From an uncultured Lachnospiraceae bacterium (lineage in GTDB: Bacteria > Bacillota > Clostridia > Lachnospirales > Lachnospiraceae), in the NCBI GenBank assembly GCA_946620235.1, contig CAMONC010000006.1, positions 1 to 38,962 on the forward strand: a stretch of DNA of 38,962 nucleotides. The letters are read 5' to 3'. Shown here piece after piece: positions 1 to 8,181 of this stretch. Within the stretch, counting starts at the first letter, position 1; each line of letters opens with the position of its first letter. A model generated the notes under the pieces. That model was given only the letters and a program-made list of their open reading frames with translations. It did not search any database and was not told the origin of the DNA. Both the position numbers and the translations under genes were made by a program.

Positions 1-1675
1 AGAAGCCATATCTGCGCATGACTCTCTCTGTATATTTGGGGATCATTATCGTGCTGACCGATACACCTTTTGCCTTGATATAGTTATTCAGAGCATCACG
101 CCCTTTGATGATATTGTCATCTTTGAGGATCTGCTTAAACCATTGATTGATCTTGTTCCGCGCCTGAGAAGATCTGACTATGTTCAGCCAGTCGCGACTG
201 GGTCCCTTCGTGTTCTGGCTCGTGATGATCTCTACACGGTCACCGTTCCTGAGTTCATAGTCTATGGGCACCAGCTTGCCGTTGACCCTCGCTCCTATCA
301 TGCGGTTGCCCACTGCGGAGTGTACGGCATAGGCAAAATCTATGGGGGTAGATCCGGCAGGCAGGTTCTTAACTTCGCCGCCGGGAGTAAAGCAATATAC
401 ATTATCCGAGAACAGGTTCAGGTCGCTCTTCAGCATACCCATGAACTCGGCATTATCCTGTGAATCCTGTTGCCACTCCAATATCTGTCTGAGCCATGTC
501 AGCTTCTCCTGCTCGGAATCATCGACCTTCTTGCCGTCGGATGCATCCTTATACTTCCAATGAGCTGCGATACCGTACTCAGCGGCTTTGTGCATCTCAT
601 GGGTACGTATCTGGATTTCAAAAGGCTGCCCCGATGATCCGATCAGAGTCGTATGCAGGGACTGATACATATTTGCCTTCGGCATCGCAATATAATCCTT
701 GAAGCGGCCCGGAATAGGCTTATACAGGGCATGGATGACACCAAGTGCCGCATAACAGTCCTGTATGCTGTCCACAAGGATACGTATGGCAAATACATCA
801 TATATCTGATCAAGTGTCTTGTTCTGATTGAGCATCTTCTTATAGATGCTGAAAAGATGCTTGATACGGCCGTAAACCTGTGCATTGATGCCGGCCCCCA
901 GAATATGCTCTCTGACTTCGTCTACGAGCCCCTGTATATAGGCTTCTCTCTCTCCGTTATTGACATCGATGCTCTCGACCAGCTCCTGATATGCTTTGGG
1001 TTCCAGATACATCAGCGACAGATCATCAAGCTCTACCTTAACCTTGCTGATGCCGAGTCTGTGTGCTATCGGCGAGTAAATATCCAATGTCTCACGTGCT
1101 ATGCGCTGCTGTGCCTCCTCGGGCTGATATTGCAACGTACGCATATTGTGAAGTCTGTCGGCCAGTTTGATCAGGATAACCCGGATATCCTTTGCCATGG
1201 CAAGGAACATCTTACGCAGGTTCTCAGCCTGCATCTCCAGACGGTCTACCTGCTGGTCGGATCCGGTGAACTGAAGTTTATCCAACTTTGTCACACCGTC
1301 TACGAGCAGAGCCACATCATTACCAAAATCCGCTTCAAGCGTCTCGATGGTGGTATTGGTATCCTCCAGAACATCATGCAACAGACCGGCGATAATGGTC
1401 TCCTTATCAAGCTCCAGATCAGCCAGTATGATCGACACATGCAGAGGATGCATGATATAAGGCTCACCGGAACGTCTGACCTGACCTTCATGAGCTACGA
1501 GAGCCGTCTTATATGCTTTTTCGATCATGGATATATCATCGGAAGGATGATAGAGGCGTACACGGGATATCAAGTCCTGATACAGCTCATCAGGGCTCTT
1601 GGACTTCTCTATGGCGGTATCGGCATCTATATGTAAGACACCGGATCTGTCCACATCAGACATAGTCCGCACCAT
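1..1675 (-). CDS. relA: RelA/SpoT-family (p)ppGpp synthetase/hydrolase, 3' end cut by window edge
   Basis: Bifunctional stringent-response enzyme that makes and degrades (p)ppGpp from GTP/GDP and ATP in the cytoplasm. The N-terminus shows the HD hydrolase domain: GEPYIMHP, then LLHDVLEDT at about residue 100, then KLADRLHNMRTL. The synthetase domain follows, with GRIKHLFSIYKKM, YDVFAIRI, YQSLHTTL and EIQIRTHEMHKAAEYG. The TGS domain (VYCFTPGGEVKNLP, IDFAYAVHSAVGNRM) is present near the window start. The C-terminal helical/ACT part lies outside, so about 558 codons are seen of roughly 740-770 usual for the family. Start is uncertain: ATG at 1675 has a GAGGGA 16 nt upstream, and in-frame ATG at 1663 has only a weak ribosome site. 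The gene is divergent from recN and has a near-consensus promoter. Confidence 0.95.
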   Translation of the reverse strand, partial: MVRTMSDVDRSGVLHIDADTAIEKSKSPDELYQDLISRVRLYHPSDDISMIEKAYKTALVAHEGQVRRSGEPYIMHPLHVSIILADLELDKETIIAGLLHDVLEDTNTTIETLEADFGNDVALLVDGVTKLDKLQFTGSDQQVDRLEMQAENLRKMFLAMAKDIRVILIKLADRLHNMRTLQYQPEEAQQRIARETLDIYSPIAHRLGISKVKVELDDLSLMYLEPKAYQELVESIDVNNGEREAYIQGLVDEVREHILGAGINAQVYGRIKHLFSIYKKMLNQNKTLDQIYDVFAIRILVDSIQDCYAALGVIHALYKPIPGRFKDYIAMPKANMYQSLHTTLIGSSGQPFEIQIRTHEMHKAAEYGIAAHWKYKDASDGKKVDDSEQEKLTWLRQILEWQQDSQDNAEFMGMLKSDLNLFSDNVYCFTPGGEVKNLPAGSTPIDFAYAVHSAVGNRMIGARVNGKLVPIDYELRNGDRVEIITSQNTKGPSRDWLNIVRSSQARNKINQWFKQILKDDNIIKGRDALNNYIKAKGVSVSTIMIPKYTERVMRRYGF

Positions 1676-1691
1676 CCCGTATACATACGGG
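1676..1691. repeat. 16-bp palindrome abutting the relA start codon
   Basis: CCCGTAT-AC-ATACGGG is a perfect 7+2+7 inverted repeat immediately upstream of the ATG at 1675, between a GAGGGA ribosome-site candidate and the start. In RNA it could form a small hairpin affecting start-site choice. As DNA it could be a protein site. Confidence 0.45.
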
Positions 1692-1720
1692 TCCCTCAAA
1701 CAGATTATAACTCCCCAATG

Positions 1721-1749
1721 ATACATGCAGACGCAGAGCCCGCATGTAT
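1721..1749. repeat. Inverted repeat at the relA transcription start
   Basis: The 8-bp arms ATACATGC (1721-1728) and GCATGTAT (1742-1749) are exact complements around a 13-nt loop. The repeat covers the predicted start of the relA transcript, so it could be an operator or a 5' leader hairpin. No T-run follows on either strand, so it is not a simple terminator. Confidence 0.5.
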
Positions 1750-1752
1750 GTA

Positions 1753-1782
1753 ATTATAAAACAAACCTGCGGGCGTAGTCAA
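1753..1782 (-). promoter_or_regulatory. Sigma-A promoter of relA
   Basis: On the minus strand TTGACT (1777-1782) and TATAAT (1753-1758) are separated by 18 bp, close to consensus. The predicted transcript start near 1746 leaves a leader of about 70-85 nt before relA. Confidence 0.75.
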
Positions 1783-1812
1783 TAAATGAGACTTTCTATG
1801 AAACTCCCGAAA

Positions 1813-1821
1813 TGCTATAAT
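1813..1821 (+). promoter_or_regulatory. Extended -10 promoter of recN
   Basis: TGCTATAAT at 1813-1821 is a perfect extended -10 element. No good -35 is found at the usual spacing (TTTCTA at 1793-1798). Leader is about 35-40 nt with the ribosome site AAGGAG just before the ATG at 1865. Confidence 0.6.
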
Positions 1822-1864
1822 GATTATCGTATCTTTCCCGTCCGGAGAAAGATAAGGAGAACAT

Positions 1865-3535
1865 ATGATTACTGATCTTCACGTACGTAATGTCGCTCTC
1901 ATCGATGAGGCGGACATCACCTTCACCCCCGGCCTAAACATCCTGACAGGCGAAACCGGTGCCGGCAAATCCATTCTCATAGAAGCTCTGGGCCTGGCTC
2001 TCGGAGACAGGGCGGATACCGGGCTCATAAGACAGGGCAGCGATTCGGCCAATGTAGAGCTCACTCTGCGTCCCGAAGACAAGTCTGTCTATGATATGCT
2101 GCGCGATTCAGGTATCGACACAGACGACGATGACATCATCATCAGACGGAAACTGACCCCCGGCAGCTCCGACTGCTATATCAACGGCCAGAAAGTCGCT
2201 CTAAGGGAGCTCTCCCGTCTCACATCCAGAATGATAGACATCTGCGGGCAGCGAGAATCCCTGACTCTGCTCAGGGAATCTTCATTGAAAAACATGCTGG
2301 ATTCACATGCCCCGAATGAACTTCGTGATATACTCTCCCGGATCCGGGAGAAATATACGGAGTATTCTGAGGTGTTATGTAAACTCAACGACACCGATGA
2401 AGATGAATCACTCCGTAAAAGAAAAGCCGACCTTGCTGAGTTCGAGATCAATGAGATCGACAATGCCGACCTCAAGCCCGGTGAAGACGCAGGCCTCGAA
2501 ACCGATTACCGCAGGATGAACAATGCTTCCCGTATCAACGAGTCTCTGTCTGCCGTATCATCCCTGATAGACGGCACGGACGGAGCAGCCGATCTGATAT
2601 CCCGCGCGCTTAAGACTCTCTATAGTGTTACGGAATATGATGAATCGCTCCGGGACATGGCTTCATCTCTGACTGATATCGATACTCTCACTGCAGATCT
2701 CAGCCGCGAGATCAACTCATATATGTCTTCATCCGAATATGATGCGGCATCTTTTAACGAAATCACTGCTCGTCTCGACCTCATCAACCATCTGAAGGAT
2801 AAATACGGACGGAGCATAGAAGACATCCTCGCCTACAGAGATGAAAAAAGTGAAGAACTGGACAGGCTCCGCGATCATGATGCATACAGAAATAAGCTCA
2901 ACACCCAGAAAACCGCTTTGGAAAAGGAACTGCTCTCCCTTTGTGCTCAGGCTCATGACCTACGCCTAAATGCGGCGGCTTCTCTGGAATCAAGTCTTAT
3001 GGATGCACTCACCGATATGAACTTCCTGAACTGTGAACTGAAGATAGATGTGCGTGCCGATGAATCTCATATCACGGCAAACGGTTATGATGATATAGAT
3101 TTCCTGATCTCCTTAAATCCCGGCGAGCCTCTCAAATCACTTAAAGATGTAGCCAGCGGCGGAGAACTCTCCCGTATCATGCTGGCGATCAAGTGTGTGT
3201 CCGGTGATAGGGAAACAACGGGAACTCTGATATTCGACGAGATAGATACCGGTATATCCGGTGTCACCGCCTGGAAAGTCGGTGAGAAGCTGCACTCTCT
3301 CGGTGCATCTCACCAGGTCATATGCATAACTCATCAGGCACAGGTAGCCGCACAGGCAGATACCCATTTCGTTATATCCAAATCGGTACATCAGGACAGA
3401 ACCCTGACTGCCGTGGATGTATTGGATGAAGATGGTATGATAGATGAACTGATGAGAATGTCCGGCTCCGGAGATTCATCCGAAGCCGCCAGAAACGCTG
3501 CTGTGGAGCTCAAGGCCAAAGCCCGTCTAAGCTGA
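1865..3535 (+). CDS. recN: DNA repair ATPase RecN
   Basis: SMC-like ATPase that acts in double-strand break repair by tethering DNA ends and supporting RecA-dependent recombination. Walker A GETGAGKS is at residues 29-36. A long acidic/charged helical middle (about 150-370) fits the short coiled coil of RecN. The ABC signature SGGELSR is at 431-437, Walker B LIFDEIDTG at 455-463, and a conserved CITHQAQVAA segment follows. At 556 residues it is of normal length. AAGGAG lies 5 nt before the ATG. Its stop (3533-3535) directly touches the nadK stop on the other strand (3536-3538), so the two genes converge with no spacer. In many Clostridia recN is co-directional with nadK/argR and followed by spoIVB and spo0A; here it is flipped and monocistronic. 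Confidence 0.96.
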   Translation: MITDLHVRNVALIDEADITFTPGLNILTGETGAGKSILIEALGLALGDRADTGLIRQGSDSANVELTLRPEDKSVYDMLRDSGIDTDDDDIIIRRKLTPGSSDCYINGQKVALRELSRLTSRMIDICGQRESLTLLRESSLKNMLDSHAPNELRDILSRIREKYTEYSEVLCKLNDTDEDESLRKRKADLAEFEINEIDNADLKPGEDAGLETDYRRMNNASRINESLSAVSSLIDGTDGAADLISRALKTLYSVTEYDESLRDMASSLTDIDTLTADLSREINSYMSSSEYDAASFNEITARLDLINHLKDKYGRSIEDILAYRDEKSEELDRLRDHDAYRNKLNTQKTALEKELLSLCAQAHDLRLNAAASLESSLMDALTDMNFLNCELKIDVRADESHITANGYDDIDFLISLNPGEPLKSLKDVASGGELSRIMLAIKCVSGDRETTGTLIFDEIDTGISGVTAWKVGEKLHSLGASHQVICITHQAQVAAQADTHFVISKSVHQDRTLTAVDVLDEDGMIDELMRMSGSGDSSEAARNAAVELKAKARLS

Positions 3536-4342
3536 TCAGACAAGTTTCTCATGAAGAGTATTTAAGAAGCTCTCTCTCCTGATCTTGATGATGCGGGTCA
3601 CTTCGGTAGACCTGCATATCTGGATCGAATCTCCCGCCTCGAGCATATAGGGATCACGACCGTCAAACTGTGCCGCCACAGGAACGGTCTGCCCCTCGAC
3701 AATACGTACTTCTATGCGGTCATCGGGACTCAGGACTATGCTCCTCGTATTGAGAGTGTGAGGGCAGATCGGTGTCACAATGATCAGATTGGCTCGGGGC
3801 TGTGCTATCGGACCTCCCGCTGACATATTATATCCCGTGCTGCCTGTAGGCGTGGAGATGACCAGACCGTCAGCAGAGTAATTATTCAGATACTCATTAT
3901 TGACATACAAAGCATATCTTATCAGACACAGTGCACCGCACCCGGTGATCGTGATGTCATTAAGACAATGATCCTCTGTCTTGGCCTTCTTGGACTTGTA
4001 TATCTTACCGCACATCATCATGCGGTTCTCTATCGTGATATCGCCGTCAATGAGCTTTCGCATATCGCGTTCCAAATCTCCACCCATATCACATTCGGTC
4101 AGATATCCAAGATTTCCGATATTTACACCCAGTAACGGTATATTCCGTCCGAAGTTGTTGCCTGCGGCTCTGAGCATCGTACCGTCTCCTCCGAGTACGA
4201 TGATGGCATCGGTATCATCCGGAACCGAAGGACCTATAGTCACATGTTCTGCTCCCACACTGCGCAAGGCCGCAGTGATCTGTGCGGTATATACTCCGTT
4301 CGGATCTTTGGAACTGTTGACTATGACATGAAATCTCTTCAT
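3536..4342 (-). CDS. nadK: NAD kinase
   Basis: Phosphorylates NAD to NADP with ATP (or polyphosphate) in the cytoplasm. The nucleotide-binding GGDGT is at residues 51-55, followed by NIGNLGYLTE. The conserved Asn-acidic pair appears as CLNDITI, and the long glycine-rich signature GLVISTPTGSTGYNMSAGGP is intact. At 268 residues it is normal for the Firmicute form. The ATG overlaps the tlyA stop by 4 nt (ATGA), so the two are translationally coupled. It is the last gene of the asp23-nadK operon. No hairpin terminator is visible after it, so transcripts probably run antisense into recN. Confidence 0.95.
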   Translation of the reverse strand: MKRFHVIVNSSKDPNGVYTAQITAALRSVGAEHVTIGPSVPDDTDAIIVLGGDGTMLRAAGNNFGRNIPLLGVNIGNLGYLTECDMGGDLERDMRKLIDGDITIENRMMMCGKIYKSKKAKTEDHCLNDITITGCGALCLIRYALYVNNEYLNNYSADGLVISTPTGSTGYNMSAGGPIAQPRANLIIVTPICPHTLNTRSIVLSPDDRIEVRIVEGQTVPVAAQFDGRDPYMLEAGDSIQICRSTEVTRIIKIRRESFLNTLHEKLV

Positions 4343-5187
4343 TTATCCAACTCCTTATGGGCCCGATCAACAACGTCTGCAATCAGTGCATCATCTATGA
4401 TCACTGACTCATCTGCGCCGCCTGCAGCATTCTCCGACGCACCTCCATCGCTCATGGGCTTGATGATATACAACAGATACTCTATATTTCCTTCGGGGCC
4501 TCTGATGGGTGAATGATCGAGTCCCGCCACTACAAACCCGGTATCACGTGCATACCCGATACAATCCCTTATTACTTCAATATGTGTGTCTTTATCTCTG
4601 ACCACACCCTTTTTGCCTACTTTATCCCGCCCGGCTTCAAACTGCGGTTTAATGAGCACCGCCATCGCAGCTCCGGGCTTAAGCAGAGCATATGCCGGCG
4701 GCAGGATCTTTGACAGCGATATAAACGATACATCCACGGATGCAAAATCAATCGGCTCGGGTATGTCATCTGCGGTCACATATCGGAAATTCGTCTTCTC
4801 CATACAGATGACACGCTCGTCGTTTCTGAGTTTCCAGGCAAGCTGCCCATGTCCGACATCTATGCTGTAAACACGGTTTGCTCCGTTCTGAAGCATGCAA
4901 TCCGTGAATCCGCCCGTGGAAGCTCCTATATCCATCGCCACCGCCAAGGTCAGATCGATCGGGAAAACCTGCATGGCTTTCTCCAGCTTCAGTCCTCCCC
5001 GGCTTACATACTTAAGATTTGTGCCCCGGACTTCTATTTCGGATTTTTCAATATCAAAAGTCGATCCCGCTTTATCCTCTTTGACACCGTTCACATATAC
5101 GATGCCGCTCATGATCAGAGCTTTGGCTTTCTCACGGCTCTCGGCGTATCCGCCGCTCACCAGCAGTACATCAAGACGTTCTTTCAT
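4339..5187 (-). CDS. tlyA: TlyA-family rRNA 2'-O-methyltransferase
   Basis: S4-domain SAM methyltransferase of the TlyA family; characterised members 2'-O-methylate cytidines of 16S and 23S rRNA. The S4 RNA-binding domain is at residues 1-60 (RLDVLLV, AKALIMSGIVYVNG). The SAM-binding motif DIGASTGGFTD is at 86-96, with later VDVSFISL and IKPQFEAG motifs, giving the expected K-D-K-E set. The start is taken at 5187 because the MKERLD start matches the family and AAAGGA precedes it. A longer reading from 5217 would add ten atypical residues. It overlaps the dxs 3' end by 17 nt and nadK by 4 nt. A roughly 35-residue Ala/Asp-rich tail after the last conserved segment is longer than usual. Confidence 0.93.
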   Translation of the reverse strand: MKERLDVLLVSGGYAESREKAKALIMSGIVYVNGVKEDKAGSTFDIEKSEIEVRGTNLKYVSRGGLKLEKAMQVFPIDLTLAVAMDIGASTGGFTDCMLQNGANRVYSIDVGHGQLAWKLRNDERVICMEKTNFRYVTADDIPEPIDFASVDVSFISLSKILPPAYALLKPGAAMAVLIKPQFEAGRDKVGKKGVVRDKDTHIEVIRDCIGYARDTGFVVAGLDHSPIRGPEGNIEYLLYIIKPMSDGGASENAAGGADESVIIDDALIADVVDRAHKELDK

Positions 5188-7039
5188 CCATGATCCTTTT
5201 TGAGATACTGGCGGCATCTATGCCGATCATCTCTTTGAGTTTATCTACGCTGCCGTGCTCCACATACGTATCGGGTATGGCCACATGCATGACCTTCACT
5301 TCACCGCTTAGCCCCTCTTCCTCTATAACTGCGGAGACGTGTTCACCGAATCCTCCGCTCTGGACATTTTCTTCCATGGTGACTATCAGTTCATGAGTCC
5401 CGGCGGCTTTTATGATGTATTCCCGATCCAGAGGCTTAACGAAACGTGCATTGGTCAAAGAACAATAATAGCCTTTATCTTCGAGCAGTTTCCTGACTTC
5501 CTCTGCTGTCTTGACCATACTTCCCACTGCATAGAGGAGTATTTCCTTTTCCTCGTAAATGGGCTCGGACTTACCGTACTCCATGGGGGCTCTGTAATCC
5601 TCAAGGCCCGTATACGCCGTACCTCTGGGATATCTGACAGCCGCCGGTACACCGGACCTTACAGCGAATTTGATCATGTCCGAGAGTTCCCATTTATTCT
5701 TGGGTGCCATGACCATGATATCCGGTATGCTGGACAGATATGACAGGTCAAAAATACCCTGATGTGTCTCACCGTCGCTACCTACCAGTCCCGCCCTGTC
5801 TATGGCAAATACCACAGGCAACTTCTGCAGACACACATCATGTATGATCTGGTCATATCCTCTCTGCAGAAACGATGAATATACTGCTACGATAGGCTTC
5901 ATTCCGCCCGCAGCGAGCCCCGCTGCGAAAGTCACTGCATGCTCCTCGGCAATGCCCACATCGAAAAACCGGTCAGGGAACATATTACGGAATCTCTTGA
6001 GTCCGGTACCGTCAGGCATTGCTGCTGTGATGGCGACAACTTCGGGATCTCTCGCTCCGAGCTTACACATGACTGTAGAAAAAATGTCCGTATAGTTAGC
6101 CGATGTACGAGGTTTGGCGGGGAGCCCCGTCTCTATCTCAAATGGTTCCGCCCCGTGGAATCTGGCGGGATGCTTGATCGCAGGTTCATATCCTCTGCCC
6201 TTCTGTGTCAGAACATGCACGATCACGGCTCCGCGGACCTTCTTAGCCTCACTTATGGCTCTCGTAAGAGAATCTATATCATGACCGTCCACAGGCCCCA
6301 GATATGTAATGCCCATATCCTCAAAAAACATGCCCGGAACTACCATGCTCTTGATCGTTCTTTTGGTGCGTCGTATACGCTCTATCAGTTCATCCGTGCG
6401 TTTGGACCTGCCGGCCAGAGAATAATAGATACCGTCACGCAGATTCAGATATTTCTCTGAGGTACGGATACTGTTGAGATATTTGGACATACCTCCGACA
6501 TTCTCGGAAATGGACATCTCATTGTCATTCAGAATGATAATAAAATTAGTATCCAGCCTGGAAGCGTTATTAAGTGCTTCATATGCCATACCGCCGGTCA
6601 GGGATCCGTCTCCGATCACGGAAACTATAGTTCTGGACTCTTTCTTCAGATCACGTGCCTTGACCAGACCGAGTCCCGCAGATATGGATGTGGAACTGTG
6701 ACCGGTATCAAATGCATCGCAGTCACTCTCGTTACGCTTCGGGAATCCACTCATACCGCCGTACTGACGCAGGTGTACGAAGCCCTCACGTCTGCCGGTC
6801 AGTATCTTATGCGTATATGACTGATGGCCGACATCCCAGATGATCTCATCATTCGGCAGATCAAGTGACAGATGCAGAGCCATGGTCAGTTCCACTGCTC
6901 CCAGATTGCTCCCCAGATGTCCGCCCGTTACCGAGATGGTACGGATCAGGAAGTCCCGGATCTCGTCTGCCAGCTCCGGCAATGCCGATGCTGGGATATT
7001 CTTTATGTCATTAGGCTGTTTGATCTGTTCCAGATACAT
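5171..7039 (-). CDS. dxs: 1-deoxy-D-xylulose-5-phosphate synthase
   Basis: First step of the non-mevalonate (MEP) isoprenoid pathway: condenses pyruvate and glyceraldehyde-3-phosphate with thiamine diphosphate, releasing CO2. The N-terminal GGHLGSNLGAVELT is at residues 39-52. The thiamine-diphosphate motif starts at GDG 143-145 and ends at NDN 171-173. The pyrimidine-binding central domain (DVGIAEEHAVTFAAGLA) and the transketolase C-terminal domain (EENVQSGGFGEHV) are intact. Length is 622 residues, usual for Dxs. It starts 4 nt after the ispA stop, so the terpenoid precursor and prenyl-chain enzymes are co-expressed. Confidence 0.97.
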   Translation of the reverse strand: MYLEQIKQPNDIKNIPASALPELADEIRDFLIRTISVTGGHLGSNLGAVELTMALHLSLDLPNDEIIWDVGHQSYTHKILTGRREGFVHLRQYGGMSGFPKRNESDCDAFDTGHSSTSISAGLGLVKARDLKKESRTIVSVIGDGSLTGGMAYEALNNASRLDTNFIIILNDNEMSISENVGGMSKYLNSIRTSEKYLNLRDGIYYSLAGRSKRTDELIERIRRTKRTIKSMVVPGMFFEDMGITYLGPVDGHDIDSLTRAISEAKKVRGAVIVHVLTQKGRGYEPAIKHPARFHGAEPFEIETGLPAKPRTSANYTDIFSTVMCKLGARDPEVVAITAAMPDGTGLKRFRNMFPDRFFDVGIAEEHAVTFAAGLAAGGMKPIVAVYSSFLQRGYDQIIHDVCLQKLPVVFAIDRAGLVGSDGETHQGIFDLSYLSSIPDIMVMAPKNKWELSDMIKFAVRSGVPAAVRYPRGTAYTGLEDYRAPMEYGKSEPIYEEKEILLYAVGSMVKTAEEVRKLLEDKGYYCSLTNARFVKPLDREYIIKAAGTHELIVTMEENVQSGGFGEHVSAVIEEEGLSGEVKVMHVAIPDTYVEHGSVDKLKEMIGIDAASISKRIMDERTS

Positions 7040-7043
7040 CTCA

Positions 7044-7943
7044 CTACCTGTCCCTGTTTATCATCCATGTAATGAGATTCTCCAGAAACTCGTTACGGTG
7101 TCTCATATCTCTGACTATATCCAATGCTTCTCTGCTCAGCCGTTCCACAGCTTCACGTGATTCCTCGATTCCATGCAGAGTCACATATGTGGTCTTATTG
7201 TTTCGCTCATCGGATCCCACGGGTTTGCCCAGAGTCTCATCTGTACCCGTGACATCCAGCAGATCATCCTGTATCTGGAATGCTATGCCTATACAGTCTG
7301 CTGCACGGTCTATCAGACGTATGGTCTCATCTTCCGCCCCGGCAAGTACCGCTCCAATGGTCATTGCAGCACGGATAAGAGCCGCAGTCTTGTTACGATG
7401 TATATATATGAGCATGTCCTCGGGAAGGTCTTTGATCTCTTCCGCCTCGATATCGGCACACTGACCGCCTATCATCCCGTATATTCCGGCGTGATGATAG
7501 AGTATCTTCATGGATGCCGCAACCCTGATATAATCCTCATGATCCTCTGCCATATCAAAAGCAAGAGCTGCCGTTTCCACAGAGTAGTTGGGCAAACCGT
7601 CGCCGGCCAGTATCGCACATGCTTCATCATACTGTTTCCACGTAGTGGGCTTGCCGCGTCTGAGCTCATCTCCGTCCATTGCCGGCAGGTCATCATGCAC
7701 GAGTGAATATGTATGTATCATCTCCAGTGCCGCCATGAAAGGAGCTACCAGTCTGCCGTCTCCCCCACACAGGATATGAGTCTCGATCATCAGCATGGGA
7801 CGTATACGTTTGCCGCCGGCGAGAAAACTGTAGTTCATCGCTTCCATGACGCGTGCACCATAGTCTCCCGGCTCAGGCAGATATGCTGATACTATCTCCT
7901 CGGTTCTTGATATGCGTGTTTTTAATTCTTCGTCAAAATTCAT
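7044..7943 (-). CDS. ispA: Polyprenyl (farnesyl/geranylgeranyl) diphosphate synthase
   Basis: Trans-prenyltransferase that elongates DMAPP with IPP to a C15-C20 diphosphate, feeding undecaprenyl and quinone-type lipids. The signature LAGGKRIRP is at residues 41-49, the first aspartate-rich motif DDLPAMD at 84-90 with RRGKPT after it, and the second motif DDLLD at 226-230. Length 299 is normal for short-chain synthases. Chain length cannot be fixed by eye, so the IspA name rests on operon position next to dxs and xseB. GGAGAG lies just upstream of the ATG, and the start overlaps the xseB 3' end by 11 nt. Confidence 0.93.
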   Translation of the reverse strand: MNFDEELKTRISRTEEIVSAYLPEPGDYGARVMEAMNYSFLAGGKRIRPMLMIETHILCGGDGRLVAPFMAALEMIHTYSLVHDDLPAMDGDELRRGKPTTWKQYDEACAILAGDGLPNYSVETAALAFDMAEDHEDYIRVAASMKILYHHAGIYGMIGGQCADIEAEEIKDLPEDMLIYIHRNKTAALIRAAMTIGAVLAGAEDETIRLIDRAADCIGIAFQIQDDLLDVTGTDETLGKPVGSDERNNKTTYVTLHGIEESREAVERLSREALDIVRDMRHRNEFLENLITWMINRDR

Positions 7944-8181
7944 TCAGCTCTCCATTTTCACTGACGGCCAAAACCTTTTTCTCTATACGGTCAAGTTTGT
8001 CATTGCATCCCTTTAGCAGCTTCATGCCTGACTCATACTCTTTAAATGCATCCTCTATGGCTATATCGGGATCCTCAAGCTTGTCTATCACATCCTCGAT
8101 AAGCTTGAATGTATCCTCTAACGATTCCTCCGGAACCTGAGTACCGAGTTCTTCGATCTCTATATTTTCATTCCTGCTCAT
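7933..8181 (-). CDS. xseB: Exodeoxyribonuclease VII small subunit
   Basis: Small regulatory subunit of ExoVII, which degrades single-stranded DNA to oligonucleotides. At 82 residues it is typical. The conserved core LEDTFKLIEDVIDKLEDPDIAIEDAF, here split by acidic residues, and YESGMKLLKGCNDKLDRIEKKV forms the two-helix hairpin. GGAGGG precedes the ATG. It overlaps xseA by 14 nt and ispA by 11 nt, consistent with translational coupling. The first 15 residues are an unusually acidic extension. Confidence 0.92.
   Translation of the reverse strand: MSRNENIEIEELGTQVPEESLEDTFKLIEDVIDKLEDPDIAIEDAFKEYESGMKLLKGCNDKLDRIEKKVLAVSENGELNEF

Noticed and set aside
653-1636. Long open frame on the plus strand (about 327 codons)
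   Set aside because: It lies entirely antisense to relA, whose domains are all recognisable; the plus-strand translation has no family features.
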